Assembly: GCF_900182785.1 (NCBI RefSeq)
Contig: NZ_FXTS01000001.1
Coordinates: 62,001 to 126,000, forward strand
Source of the DNA: Oceanospirillum linum
GTDB lineage: Bacteria; Pseudomonadota; Gammaproteobacteria; Pseudomonadales; Halomonadaceae
Length of the DNA: 64,000 nucleotides
Reading direction: 5' to 3'
Shown here piece by piece: positions 45,485 through 54,656 of the stretch; position 1 is the stretch's first letter, and each line of letters opens with the position of its first letter. A model generated the notes under the pieces. That model had not been told where the DNA came from. It worked only from the letters and a program-made list of their open reading frames with translations, and made no database searches. The position numbers and the translations under genes were made by a program.

Positions 45485-45841
45485 TCAGGCGAAACTCTGT
45501 TGCAACTCCGGCTTATTCCGATGACATGACGCGCTATCAGTAGTCCCCTTACGGTCAGACTGTACACGTCTCAGATCTGCCTGAAGAGATCGACAGGACG
45601 ATTTCAGCGTTTCAGCACGTTCAAGGCGGGCGCAGGTGATAAAGTGCTCCAATGTATTAATAAAAAATATCTCCGGATGACTTAACTCACTCTGTACGAC
45701 CAGAGCGTTAAGTGTATCCTGCAGACGTTTCGCTTCGTGCAGCAGATGTGCACGTAGCGATAGTGTCATTGCCTGCGTATCTGATGCCGCCAGTTCACCG
45801 GAAAAACGATCAAACACCTGATTAATATAGCTCTGAGTCAT
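45485..45841 (-). CDS. Hypothetical protein (118 residues)
   Basis: Not recognised. Predicted all-helical with a coiled-coil-like stretch (LLHEAKRLQDTLNALVV) and a polar Gln/Asn/Ser-rich tail. ATG 45841 (MTQSYINQVFDRF) has AAGG 7 nt upstream; the longer in-frame extension to 45994 is Cys-rich and unlikely to be real. Convergent with the previous gene. Confidence 0.55.
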   Translation of the reverse strand: MTQSYINQVFDRFSGELAASDTQAMTLSLRAHLLHEAKRLQDTLNALVVQSELSHPEIFFINTLEHFITCARLERAETLKSSCRSLQADLRRVQSDRKGTTDSASCHRNKPELQQSFA

Positions 45842-46047
45842 GGAATCACCTTTGTTGCACACAGGTTTCGACCTGCCATTAAGTACAGACTGCCTTTTCA
45901 GCACCTTAGGCAAGACTAGAATGTACAGATGACATTTACATGACCAACAATCAGTATTTAGTGAAAAAAGCGAGCCAGAGCAGGCCTGACTCACTTCGCT
46001 TAACGCCGTCTTTTCAGAGAAATTGAGGCCCTGGATTCCAGGGCATT

Positions 46048-46788
46048 TTAACCTTCATAAACACGAATGCCTGCATTAAGCAGATCCAGCACCTTCCCCA
46101 TCCCCTGGTGCAATGCTGATTCTATCTCAGTCATGGTGATAATCTCATCGGTCAGGCCCGCTGCCATATTCACCACCAGCGCGATACAAGCATAAGGTAA
46201 CCCTGCTTCTCTCGCTAAAGCTGCTTCAGGCATACCCGTCATACCGACGATATCGCAACCATCCCGCATCATGCGCTGAATCTCTCCGGCACTCTCCAGG
46301 CGGGGACCTTGTGTTGCCCCATAGACGCCCTGAGACATCACTTTCAGATTCAGTCTTTCAGCTTGCGCCAATAGCAACTGCCTCAGGGGCTCATCATAGG
46401 GCCAGCTAAAATCAATATGCACAACCTCATCCAGGTCATCCGCAAAGAAGGTATGCTCACGACCCCAGGTGTAATCCACTATCTGGTCAGGGATCATAAG
46501 ACCTGCAGGTTGGCACTCAGGATGAATACCGCCAACCGCATTAACCGCAACAACAGCACTGGCACCGGCATCTTTCAGAGCCTGAATATTCGCACGATAA
46601 TTAACTTTATGGGGAGGAATACGGTGTGGGTCACCATGACGGGCCAAAAAAAGCACCTGTTTGCCGCCAACGGAGCCAGTCAGAATCTCAGCCGAAGGCT
46701 CACCCCACTGCGTCGACACGGCCTTACGGGAAACCACATCCAAGCCCTCCATTTGAGTCAGGCCGGTACCACCTATAATTGCCAACAT
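46048..46788 (-). CDS. S-methyl-5'-thioinosine phosphorylase (MtnP family)
   Basis: 246 residues of the MTAP/PNP family: IIGGTGLTQMEGL at the start, FLARHGDPHRIPPHKVNYRAN (phosphate/sugar site) and MTGMPEAALAREAGLPYACIAL. In Pseudomonas the ortholog PA3004, in the same neighbourhood before nagZ and psrA, cleaves methylthioinosine to hypoxanthine and methylthioribose-1-phosphate. That makes MTIP the best call, with adenosine-type MTA phosphorylase as the alternative. Its own promoter lies after the hpt terminator. Confidence 0.85.
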   Translation of the reverse strand: MLAIIGGTGLTQMEGLDVVSRKAVSTQWGEPSAEILTGSVGGKQVLFLARHGDPHRIPPHKVNYRANIQALKDAGASAVVAVNAVGGIHPECQPAGLMIPDQIVDYTWGREHTFFADDLDEVVHIDFSWPYDEPLRQLLLAQAERLNLKVMSQGVYGATQGPRLESAGEIQRMMRDGCDIVGMTGMPEAALAREAGLPYACIALVVNMAAGLTDEIITMTEIESALHQGMGKVLDLLNAGIRVYEG

Positions 46789-46877
46789 CTGTCTACCCTT
46801 GCTTGTCTGGTGTTAATTCTGAAAACCAGATTTTGACTTAAACAATCAGGTTCTCGGTTTGGACAGGTGCCTATATC

Positions 46878-46905
46878 AAAAAAGCCGCTGAGAGCAGCGG
46901 CTTTT
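46878..46905. terminator. Bidirectional terminator between hpt and the phosphorylase gene
   Basis: AAAAGCCGCTG / CAGCGGCTTTT arms (46880-46890 / 46895-46905). On the minus strand T6 follows the stem, so hpt transcription should stop before the phosphorylase gene. Confidence 0.85.
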
Positions 46906-46943
46906 CTGAACAACGCACACTACCGGAGTGCGAATTGAAAAAA

Positions 46944-47507
46944 TTACATACCTTTCGGCGCGTAGATACCCGGCGCATTGCGCAGAAAACCCTGAAAGTC
47001 CATGCCGTAACCAAACAGATAGCGATCTTCAACCTCAAGACCTGTGAAGCTTGCAGTCATCTCAGGACGGGCCTTGCGGTCATGAATCTTATCAACCAAA
47101 ACGGCACTGTAAACAGCTTTTGCACCTTGCTCCTGGCAATAATCCAGAATGGCAGCCAACGTGTGCCCCTCGTCCAGAATATCGTCGACAATCAGAACTG
47201 TCCGGCCTTCCATATTCACTTCAGGTGGAACGCGCCAGTACAGCTCACCACCGGTTGTTTCACCGCGATAACGCGTCGCATGGATATAATCCACTTCCAA
47301 AGGAAACTCAAGCCGAGTTAGCAGATGCCCTGTTGTGATCAGACCACCATTCATAACACAGTAAACCACTGGCAGCTTATCACCCAGTTGTTCAGTGATA
47401 TCCTCAGCCATCTTATCAAGCGCACGATCAACCTGCTCTTTCGTGCACAGGCAATCCGCTTCAGTAAAGACTTTTTTGATACGTTCCAGGTTATTTTCTA
47501 CTGGCAT
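46944..47507 (-). CDS. hpt: Hypoxanthine-guanine phosphoribosyltransferase
   Basis: 187 residues with the PRPP loop VLIVDDILDEGHT and hydrophobic core VVYCVMNGGLITTG. It returns hypoxanthine/guanine to IMP/GMP. It sits next to methylthioinosine phosphorylase, which releases hypoxanthine, so the two could form a salvage route, although a terminator separates them. Confidence 0.92.
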   Translation of the reverse strand: MPVENNLERIKKVFTEADCLCTKEQVDRALDKMAEDITEQLGDKLPVVYCVMNGGLITTGHLLTRLEFPLEVDYIHATRYRGETTGGELYWRVPPEVNMEGRTVLIVDDILDEGHTLAAILDYCQEQGAKAVYSAVLVDKIHDRKARPEMTASFTGLEVEDRYLFGYGMDFQGFLRNAPGIYAPKGM

Positions 47508-47549
47508 TGTTTAGTTCCAATGGTCTGTTTTGTGTCGTTAAATCATTAA

Positions 47550-47591
47550 ATCCCGGCGTTATACCCCTTTTATAGGGTACAGCGCCGGGAT
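47550..47591 (-). terminator. Hairpin after nagZ
   Basis: ATCCCGGCG / CGCCGGGAT arms (47550-47558 / 47583-47591) with further inner pairing (ATACCCC / AGGGTA). Minus-strand sequence after it is TTTAATG, a weak T run, so termination is plausible but not strong. Confidence 0.6.
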
Positions 47592-47616
47592 AAATTCAGT
47601 TTAATTACAGAATCGC

Positions 47617-48633
47617 TTAAACAAGCGCTTCCAGCTGATCCGCTACCCGGTTGTATCGGGGATCAGCATCCAACGCATCCAGTGTCGGCCGGGAGAGTAC
47701 ACTCAATGCAGACAACCGCTGCACTGAGCGTGGGGAAAACTCATAATCTGCCAGGGCATCAATAACCTGAAGCGCACCCTCACGGTCATTACAGACCAAA
47801 ATCATATCGCACCCGGCACCTAAAGCGGCATAAGCACGGGCAGAGTAATCGCCTGTAGCAGCAGCACCCGCCATACCCAGATCATCACTGAAGATCACAC
47901 CTTTAAAACCCAGTTGGCGGCGCAGAATATCTTTTAGCCAATAAGGAGAAAAGCCAGCAGGCTCAGGCGCTACTTTTTCGTAGATCACATGGGCCGGCAT
48001 GACACCATCCAATAGCGGGCATAATGCGGTAAAAGGTTTCAGGCAGTGCTCATCAATCTCTGAAAAAGGACGAACATCAACGGGCAGATCAATATGAGAG
48101 TCTGCGGCCACATAACCATGGCCGGGGAAATGCTTACCTATCGCTGGCATGCCAGCTTCATGCAGGCCTTCAATCAATGCATCTGCCAAGCGGGTAACAA
48201 TCTCAGGGCGACCAGAAAATGCCCGGTCACCAATCACGTCGCTATTGCCGTAATCGAGATCGAGCACGGGTGCAAAAGTAAAATCCAACCCATAGGCCAG
48301 AAGCTCGGAAGCCATTAGCCATCCAGTATCCCAAGCAAGTTCCAGAGCGGCCTCCGGGTCGTTCATAAATAACGCACCCAAACATGCCATGGGTGGAATA
48401 CGAGTAAACCCGTCACGGAACCTCTGAACACGCCCTCCCTCATGATCCACTGCAATCAGGATTTCAGGACGTAACTCCCGAATACTCCGGATCAGATACT
48501 CAAGCTGAGAAGGGTCCCGGTAATTTCGTGTAAACAGGATGATACCACCCACCAATGGATGCACGATGAGTTCACGCTCGTCATTGGTCAGCTCGAAGCC
48601 TTCCAAGTCAAGCATAATGGGCCCATGGGTCAT
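47617..48633 (-). CDS. nagZ: Beta-N-acetylhexosaminidase NagZ
   Basis: 338-residue cytoplasmic GH3 enzyme that removes GlcNAc from anhydro-muropeptides in peptidoglycan recycling. Diagnostic motifs are AVDHEGGRVQRFRDGF, the GKHFPGHGYVAADSH catalytic His/Asp loop and VIFSDDLGMAGA with the nucleophile Asp. AGGA lies 8 nt before the ATG. Its place beside an L,D-transpeptidase and psrA matches Pseudomonas. Confidence 0.95.
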   Translation of the reverse strand: MTHGPIMLDLEGFELTNDERELIVHPLVGGIILFTRNYRDPSQLEYLIRSIRELRPEILIAVDHEGGRVQRFRDGFTRIPPMACLGALFMNDPEAALELAWDTGWLMASELLAYGLDFTFAPVLDLDYGNSDVIGDRAFSGRPEIVTRLADALIEGLHEAGMPAIGKHFPGHGYVAADSHIDLPVDVRPFSEIDEHCLKPFTALCPLLDGVMPAHVIYEKVAPEPAGFSPYWLKDILRRQLGFKGVIFSDDLGMAGAAATGDYSARAYAALGAGCDMILVCNDREGALQVIDALADYEFSPRSVQRLSALSVLSRPTLDALDADPRYNRVADQLEALV

Positions 48634-48757
48634 AGCGATTATCCTGCGACAGAGAAATGAATAAACCGCGAAATTTAACAGAGAACCGGAAAGAAAAAAA
48701 CCTCAGACGCTCTACAGGAGACCATATCGGCAGAAAATAGAGTACAAAACACTGTAC

Positions 48758-49309
48758 TCAGCCAATATAAACGGGGGTATAGGCGGCAGTATCTTCAAAA
48801 AGCAGCGCAATATCTTTCATACGCATCCGAATACAACCGTGCGATAGAGGCTCCCCCATAGGCTCGGTGTCCGCCGTGCCATGAAAATAAATATAGCGCC
48901 GCATTGTGTCGCAGTTACCGCCTCGGTTAACACCCGGCTCCAGGCCGCTCAACCACAGAATACGCCCCAAAATCCAGTCCCTGCCAGGGTTTTGAGCCGC
49001 CAGCTCCGGTGTGTAACACTCTTTTGTCCAGCGGCGTCCACGGAAAACCGCATTGACCGGATAGCCGGAACCAATCTTTGCCCGAATACAGTGCCAACCC
49101 CGGGGGGTCTGCCCACTACCTTCCTGCTCACCGGCGCCGTTCAAAGCAGTAGAAACGGGAAAGCAGAGTACAAACTCTGCTTTTTGGACGACAAAGACCT
49201 GCTGACGGGCAAAATCCACCTGCAACCAGCTTCCGTCAGGTGCGAACTCCTGCCAACGGGGAGCCAGCTTCGGCTCCGGTAACCGGGGAACAGATGGATC
49301 AGGCATCAT
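48758..49309 (-). CDS. L,D-transpeptidase (YkuD domain)
   Basis: 183 residues with the YkuD active-site signature: HGTADTEPMGEPLSHGCIRM, catalytic Cys in SHGCIR. YkuD enzymes make 3-3 peptidoglycan cross-links or attach lipoproteins. No signal peptide or TM helix is visible (MMPDPSVPRLPEPKLAPRW), which is odd for a periplasmic enzyme. The start overlaps the psrA stop by 11 nt, so it is translationally coupled to it. Two adjacent ATG codons; either may be used. Confidence 0.88.
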   Translation of the reverse strand: MMPDPSVPRLPEPKLAPRWQEFAPDGSWLQVDFARQQVFVVQKAEFVLCFPVSTALNGAGEQEGSGQTPRGWHCIRAKIGSGYPVNAVFRGRRWTKECYTPELAAQNPGRDWILGRILWLSGLEPGVNRGGNCDTMRRYIYFHGTADTEPMGEPLSHGCIRMRMKDIALLFEDTAAYTPVYIG

Positions 49310-49970
49310 CCTGGTGCTCAGACGGTATCAGCTCTGGAATCGGGGCGGACATACCGGCAGAAACGAATGGTATCAAACGCTGAACCACATCACGGACACG
49401 GGTCTGCTCATTAAAATCCTGCTCTGCAATGTCTTTCAGTGCATCAAGACTGGACATGGTAAATACCGCTGAGCCCAGCATAAAGTGTAGCCGCCAAAAG
49501 CGTTCCACATCAGGGAGATCACTGGACGCACTACGAACCATAGACGTAAAACGGTAAAAAATGCTGCCATACTGCTCCTGCAGATAACGGCGCATATGCC
49601 CCTGAGCCTGGGTATATGCCAGCCCCAGTAATCGCATAAAAACAGACAAACCGTTTCTTGTCGGACTCGGCATAGTAATGACGGTTGTCGTCAATGTTTC
49701 CAGCACCGCATTCAGAGGAATAGACTGCCCCTGATGGCGGCTTTCAAGAAGATCCATCTCCTCATTAAAGCGCTTGGAAAACGGATCCAGATAACGGGCA
49801 AAAACAGCCTGAATCAGCGCCTTCTTAGAGCCAAAATGGTAATTCACCGCGGCAAGATTTACTTTTGCTTTACTGGTAATTGTCCTCAGGGACGTCTCAG
49901 CGAACCCTTTTTCCGCGAACAGCATCTCCGCGGTATCCAGTATACGGCTGACGGTATCTAATTGAGCCAT
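49299..49970 (-). CDS. psrA: TetR-family fatty-acid-responsive regulator PsrA
   Basis: 223 residues. The N-terminal HTH AEMLFAEKGFAETSLRTITSKAKVNLAAVNYHFGSKKALIQAVF is almost the canonical PsrA sequence, and the gene sits between nagZ/ldt and lexA as in Pseudomonas. PsrA represses fatty-acid degradation genes and activates rpoS; long-chain fatty acids release it. ATG 49970 follows AGAGG by 5 nt. CAAAC-N4-GTTTG operators upstream point to self-regulation. Confidence 0.92.
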   Translation of the reverse strand: MAQLDTVSRILDTAEMLFAEKGFAETSLRTITSKAKVNLAAVNYHFGSKKALIQAVFARYLDPFSKRFNEEMDLLESRHQGQSIPLNAVLETLTTTVITMPSPTRNGLSVFMRLLGLAYTQAQGHMRRYLQEQYGSIFYRFTSMVRSASSDLPDVERFWRLHFMLGSAVFTMSSLDALKDIAEQDFNEQTRVRDVVQRLIPFVSAGMSAPIPELIPSEHQDDA

Positions 49971-50077
49971 GCTCACCTCTGTCGATCACTTTGTATGCGG
50001 CATGACTAACTTCTGACCGGTATTCAATGCCATCACAAAACAGCATGACCAGCCTCAGCTAACCAAGGAGCGTTTAT

Positions 50078-50091
50078 CAAACGAATGTTTG
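50078..50091. promoter_or_regulatory. PsrA operator (perfect CAAAC-N4-GTTTG)
   Basis: CAAACGAATGTTTG at 50078-50091, about 110 nt before psrA, matches the published PsrA site form (G/C)AAAC-N2-4-GTTT(G/C). A second, weaker GAAAC-N3-GTTTT site lies at 50163-50175. Confidence 0.7.
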
Positions 50092-50320
50092 AAACATAAA
50101 TAGAATTGTCAACAAAGTCAAGATACTAGGTAGGCTAAGACCCACAAGGGGAGCATAAAATTGAAACACTGTTTTAAAACACATAAAACACGCCAGGCAA
50201 ACAATCCGGCCAGTGTGTAAAACATCGGTTATATCCGGCTCACATCCGACTGAAAAACCGAACCAAACATTCTCTATTTAAAGTCCTTCAAGGGCAGACA
50301 AAAGCATATTTTTGTGTAAA

Positions 50321-50353
50321 CTGTATACAAGTACACACTGTATAAAATGACAG
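50321..50353 (+). promoter_or_regulatory. Two LexA boxes upstream of lexA
   Basis: CTGTATACAAGTACAC (50321-50336, CTGT-N8-ACAC, one mismatch) and CTGTATAAAATGACAG (50338-50353, perfect CTGT-N8-ACAG), only 11 nt before the lexA ATG. Tandem boxes give tight SOS autorepression. Confidence 0.92.
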
Positions 50354-50363
50354 ATGAGACATC

Positions 50364-50981
50364 ATGATTAAACTGACCAAACGCCAGCAGGAAGTACTCG
50401 ACTTCATTACGTCACACATGGAGTCTACCGGGTACCCACCGACCCGGGCAGAAATTGCACGGGCATTAGGTTTCCGCTCGCCCAATGCTGCAGAAGAACA
50501 TCTGCGGGCCCTGGCCCGTAAAGGCGCAATTGAAATGATTCCCGGCACCTCACGGGGAATCAAGCTCCCTTCCCACGCCAACCAGGGCCTACCGGTGATC
50601 GGCCAGGTTGCGGCTGGCAGCCCGATTCTGGCTCAGGAACATATCGATAGCTACTCCGGTGTCAGCGCCGACTTTTTCCGTCCTAAAGCCCATTATATGC
50701 TTCGTGTTAAAGGTCTGAGCATGAAGGATATCGGCATCATAGATGGTGACCTCCTTGCGGTTCACCAGACCAGCGACATCCGAAACGGACAGATTGTGAT
50801 CGCCCGTATCGGTGATGAGGTGACGGTGAAGCGTTTCAAACAGGAAGGCAGCCTAGTGTACCTGATTGCTGAAAATGAAGAATTCGACCCTATTGTGGTA
50901 GATCTGGAAACTGAATCTCTGGCCATAGAAGGTATTGGCGTTGGCATCATTCGCGGCGGGTACGGGCAGGGACTTCAATAA
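50364..50981 (+). CDS. lexA: LexA repressor
   Basis: 205 residues, as usual. An N-terminal wHTH domain (MIKLTKRQQEVLDFITSH) and a C-terminal S24 autoprotease with the Ala-Gly cleavage bond in GQVAAGSP, catalytic Ser in VKGLSMKDIG and Lys in DEVTVKRFK. It represses SOS genes through the tandem boxes at its own promoter. The SD is weak. sulA, which follows lexA in Pseudomonas, is absent here. Confidence 0.97.
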   Translation: MIKLTKRQQEVLDFITSHMESTGYPPTRAEIARALGFRSPNAAEEHLRALARKGAIEMIPGTSRGIKLPSHANQGLPVIGQVAAGSPILAQEHIDSYSGVSADFFRPKAHYMLRVKGLSMKDIGIIDGDLLAVHQTSDIRNGQIVIARIGDEVTVKRFKQEGSLVYLIAENEEFDPIVVDLETESLAIEGIGVGIIRGGYGQGLQ

Positions 50982-51030
50982 CCCATATAGTTGCTCTGCC
51001 CATCACATATAAAACCCATCCGTCACAAAT

Positions 51031-51060
51031 AAAAAAAGCAGCCCGACGGCTGCTTTTTTT
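51031..51060. terminator. Bidirectional intrinsic terminator after lexA
   Basis: GCAGCC / GGCTGC stem (51038-51043 / 51048-51053) flanked by A7 and T7. Confidence 0.92.
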
Positions 51061-51084
51061 GGATGCAAAGCGCTGGTGCTAAGG

Positions 51085-51333
51085 TCAGTGGATAACAGCA
51101 TTCTCCCCCGGCCCCTCTTCATCCTCCTCTCCCCATAAGCGATTATCCTGAATCGCCTTGTCGATCATCTCACGGGCAATATCAAAGCTTGCCCCCCTCA
51201 GATGCTCAACAATCTCTGGTGCAAAACGGATACGCACCAAGGGCTCGCCCTGGTTATCATCTGCAGACTGCAAAATGACATCTCCATCGGCAAGCTCAAC
51301 AATTTCAAGATACGGACTATCAGACAAGGTCAT
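51085..51333 (-). CDS. Conserved hypothetical protein (PA3009-like position)
   Basis: 82 acidic residues (EIVELADGDVILQSADD, then EIVEHLRGASFDIAREMIDKAIQ). It fills the slot of the small uncharacterised gene between lexA and the PA3010-like gene in Pseudomonas. An internal beta-then-helix order suggests a compact fold. Unknown function. Cotranscribed with, or just downstream of, the DUF6586-like gene (42 nt gap). Confidence 0.7.
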   Translation of the reverse strand: MTLSDSPYLEIVELADGDVILQSADDNQGEPLVRIRFAPEIVEHLRGASFDIAREMIDKAIQDNRLWGEEDEEGPGENAVIH

Positions 51334-51375
51334 TACCTCTTAAAAAATTCGATGACACAAAGCATCCTGCTTGGA

Positions 51376-51882
51376 TCAAAATTCCTGCATGGTCTGGCGC
51401 AGATCATTAATAAAAGACTGCATATTTTCCAGCCACGAAATAAGTTGCTGCTGCTCCGAAAAAGAATCGCGGGCCAGTGGAATCAGAGGTGCTGCAGCTG
51501 ACGGATCAACAACATCCGCTTGCTTCAGCTCCGGCAACCAGCAATCTCTGTAACGCCGGTTTAACTGACTCAGCCAACTGAAGCTATCTTTCTCCAGTGC
51601 CAGAATCCGGTTCAGGTGAGGGATAACACACCCCTTCATCTCTGCGGCCTGCCGAAGGTCGGTAGCCGTTTTCCACTCGCCCTGAGGCAGCTGTGCTGTT
51701 TCAGCAATTTCATAAAGCAGCGCCTGCATCACTCCCTGAAGATGAAAAACAACGGCGTCGGCATAAGCAGAAATATAGGCCGGGCGTATCAGTTCATCCT
51801 GCTGGTCAACCTGATCAAATTGCTGTAACAATAACCGTGCAGAATAGAGTTTCTGCATCGTTCGTGACGCCATTGATGCCAT
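51376..51882 (-). CDS. DUF6586-like protein (PA3010 position)
   Basis: 168 residues, helical, with SRTMQKLYSARLLLQQFDQ at the start and many Gln/Leu repeats, matching the uncharacterised protein next to topA in Pseudomonas. ATG 51882 or 51873 may start it; SD weak. Function unknown. Confidence 0.68.
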   Translation of the reverse strand: MASMASRTMQKLYSARLLLQQFDQVDQQDELIRPAYISAYADAVVFHLQGVMQALLYEIAETAQLPQGEWKTATDLRQAAEMKGCVIPHLNRILALEKDSFSWLSQLNRRYRDCWLPELKQADVVDPSAAAPLIPLARDSFSEQQQLISWLENMQSFINDLRQTMQEF

Positions 51883-51925
51883 AGAAAACGAGCCCAGATA
51901 AGAGTAACGGACAGATAAAAACGCT

Positions 51926-51951
51926 AAAAGGCCGGTCTGAACCGGCCTTTT
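51926..51951. terminator. Bidirectional intrinsic terminator between topA and the DUF6586-like gene
   Basis: AAAAGGCCGGT / ACCGGCCTTTT arms 51926-51936 / 51941-51951, loop of 4. Confidence 0.92.
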
Positions 51952-51998
51952 AGTCGCTGCTTTCGCGCACAGTTTAGCTGAAAATCACAGGATGTGAA

Positions 51999-54656
51999 CT
52001 AGCTTTTAGCAGTTTTTCGGGTTGCTTTTTTCTTCTCGCGGCTAACCCATTGACCACCTTCATAAAAAGCCTGCCAGCCTGTAGCCTTACCTTCCACTTC
52101 CGTCATCAGATATTGCTCTTTATTTTTCCGACTGAAACGGATTACCGTAGGATTTCCATCAGGATCATGGGTTGGTCCCTCCATCAGGAAATTATATTTC
52201 GGATCAATTTCAGCTTTATGCGGTAAAATTTCAACCAGCTGTGGCGGACGGGTCTCCCGGTTTTTCGGGAACTGGCTGGCCGCCAGGAAAAGCCCTGATG
52301 CACCATCACGCAAAATATAATGATCTTCAACTTTCTGACACGCCAACTCAGGCATAGGCACCGGATCCATTTTAGGAGGTGCAGCCTCACCACTTTTCAG
52401 CAGTTTCCGGGTGTTTTTACAGGTTTCACTGGTGCACCCGAAATACTTACCAAACCGGCCGGTCTTCAGCTGCATCTCAGAACCGCATTTATCACACTCA
52501 AGCACCGGGCCATCATAACCCTTAATCTTGAATTCACCGTTCTCGACTTCGTAGCCATCACAATCAGGGTTGTTACCGCAAACATGCAGCTTACGCTGTT
52601 CGTCGATCAGGTAACTTTCCATTGCCGTACCGCATTTTGGACAGCGACGCTTAGCGCGCAACGCCTGCGTTTCTGCCTCTTCATCCGCATCTGCGCTGAT
52701 CGCTTCCTCTCCCGGTGTCAGATTGATCGTGGTTTTACAACGTTCCTTCGGAGGTAACGAATAACCTGAACAACCCAAAAACACACCAGTACTGGCCGTT
52801 CGAATCTGCATTGGGCGACCACAACTCGGGCACTCAATAGAGGTCTCAACGGCCAGGTTAGGACGCATACCGCCCTCTTCCGATTCTGCCTGTGCCAGCT
52901 GGTTACTGAAATCCTTGTAAAAACTGTTCAGCAGATTCTTCCAATCGTTCTTGCCTTCTGCCACATCATCCAGGGATTCTTCCATACGGGCAGTAAAACT
53001 GAAGTCCATCAGGTCGCTAAAGCTTTCACTCAGGCGATCCGTAACGATATCTCCCATTTTCTCAGCGTAGAAACGACGATTTTCCAGGCGCACATAACCA
53101 CGATCCTGAATGGTCGAAATAATAGATGCATACGTTGATGGGCGACCAATACCTCGTTTTTCAAGCTCTTTTACCAAACTGGCCTCAGTAAAACGAGCCA
53201 CAGGTTTGGTGAAGTGTTGCTTAGGCAATAACTGCTCAAGTGTCAGCAAATCGCCAACTTGCAGATCAGGTAGCGACTGGTCTTCATCCTTTTTACTGTT
53301 GGATGGCATAACTCGGGTAAAACCATCAAACTGCATAACACGACCCCGGGCACGCAGCTCAAACGGCCCGGCTTCCACCACAAGCGAGGTACTCATAAAC
53401 TCTGCCGGCACCATCTGACAGGCAACAAACTGACGCCAGATCAATTCATACAGGCGCTCAGCGTCGCGTTCCATACTTTTCAGGTCAGTAGCTGAGCGAG
53501 TCACATCCGATGGACGGATCGCCTCATGCGCTTCCTGGGCACCCTCTTTACTGGAATAACTGTTCGGCACTTCCGGCAGATATTTTTTACCAAAATTATC
53601 CGCAACATAATCCCGACAGCTCTCCACCGCTTCCTTACTCAGATTGGTGGAGTCCGTACGCATATAAGTGATATAACCCGCTTCATACAGACGCTGGGCC
53701 AACATCATGGTCTTTTTCACGCTGTAGCCAAGGCGTGTACTTGCCGCCTGCTGCAACGTAGATGTGATATAGGGTGCCGTTGGCTTGGTTTTAGTCGGCT
53801 TATCTTCCCGTTTAGCAACTTTAAACGGGGAAGCGTTCAGCACATCCAATGCTTTATCCGTCAGCTCTTTGCTGGTCGGACGGAAGCCTTTGCCATTCTC
53901 TTTAGTGACTTCACACTGAAACGCCATTTTGCCATCGCGATTCAGGTCAGCATGAATATCCCAATACTCTTCAGGAACAAAGGCCCGGATCTCACGCTCA
54001 CGTTCAACGATAAGACGCACAGCAACCGACTGCACCCGACCGGCTGACAAGCCACGGGCAACCTTGGCCCATAGCAGCGGAGAAACCATATAACCGACAA
54101 CACGATCCAGAAAACGGCGTGCCTGCTGGGCGTTCACACGGCTCATATCCAGGCGGCCAGGCTCCTTAAACGCATCCTGAATTGCATTTTTGGTGATTTC
54201 ATTAAAAACCACACGATGGTAACGCTCGTCATCACCACCTATCGTTTCCCGCAAGTGCCAGGCGATAGCCTCCCCTTCGCGGTCCAAATCCGTCGCCAGA
54301 TAGATCTGGTCAGCATCAGCCGCCAGTTTTTGCAGCTCAGAAACGACCTTTTCTTTACCGGGCAGGATCTTATAGTGCGCCTCCCAGTCGTGCTCAGGGT
54401 CAATACCCATACGGGCGATCAGCTGCTCGCGGGCTTTGCGTTTCTTGTGCACCGCTTTTTCTTCCGGGCTCATTTTGCGGGTAATTGCCGCCGCCTTGGC
54501 CCGCGCTTTGGCATCCACAGGCTGTTTAGCGCCACCACTGGTCGGCAGATCACGGATATGCCCCACACTCGACTTCACTACAAAGTCTTTGCCCAGGTAC
54601 TTGTTGATCGTTTTAGCCTTTGCAGGAGACTCGACGATAACTAGTGCTTTTCCCAT
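51999..54656 (-). CDS. topA: DNA topoisomerase I
   Basis: 885 residues, type IA. An N-terminal TOPRIM domain (VIVESPAKAKTINKYLG, LATDLDREGEAIAWH), the active-site Tyr in GYITYMRTDSTN, and C-terminal tetra-Cys zinc ribbons (CPSCGRPMQ, CPKCGTAM, CDKCGSEMQLK) followed by a basic tail. It relaxes negative supercoils. Order topA next to the lexA group matches Pseudomonas PA3011. Confidence 0.97.
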   Translation of the reverse strand: MGKALVIVESPAKAKTINKYLGKDFVVKSSVGHIRDLPTSGGAKQPVDAKARAKAAAITRKMSPEEKAVHKKRKAREQLIARMGIDPEHDWEAHYKILPGKEKVVSELQKLAADADQIYLATDLDREGEAIAWHLRETIGGDDERYHRVVFNEITKNAIQDAFKEPGRLDMSRVNAQQARRFLDRVVGYMVSPLLWAKVARGLSAGRVQSVAVRLIVEREREIRAFVPEEYWDIHADLNRDGKMAFQCEVTKENGKGFRPTSKELTDKALDVLNASPFKVAKREDKPTKTKPTAPYITSTLQQAASTRLGYSVKKTMMLAQRLYEAGYITYMRTDSTNLSKEAVESCRDYVADNFGKKYLPEVPNSYSSKEGAQEAHEAIRPSDVTRSATDLKSMERDAERLYELIWRQFVACQMVPAEFMSTSLVVEAGPFELRARGRVMQFDGFTRVMPSNSKKDEDQSLPDLQVGDLLTLEQLLPKQHFTKPVARFTEASLVKELEKRGIGRPSTYASIISTIQDRGYVRLENRRFYAEKMGDIVTDRLSESFSDLMDFSFTARMEESLDDVAEGKNDWKNLLNSFYKDFSNQLAQAESEEGGMRPNLAVETSIECPSCGRPMQIRTASTGVFLGCSGYSLPPKERCKTTINLTPGEEAISADADEEAETQALRAKRRCPKCGTAMESYLIDEQRKLHVCGNNPDCDGYEVENGEFKIKGYDGPVLECDKCGSEMQLKTGRFGKYFGCTSETCKNTRKLLKSGEAAPPKMDPVPMPELACQKVEDHYILRDGASGLFLAASQFPKNRETRPPQLVEILPHKAEIDPKYNFLMEGPTHDPDGNPTVIRFSRKNKEQYLMTEVEGKATGWQAFYEGGQWVSREKKKATRKTAKS

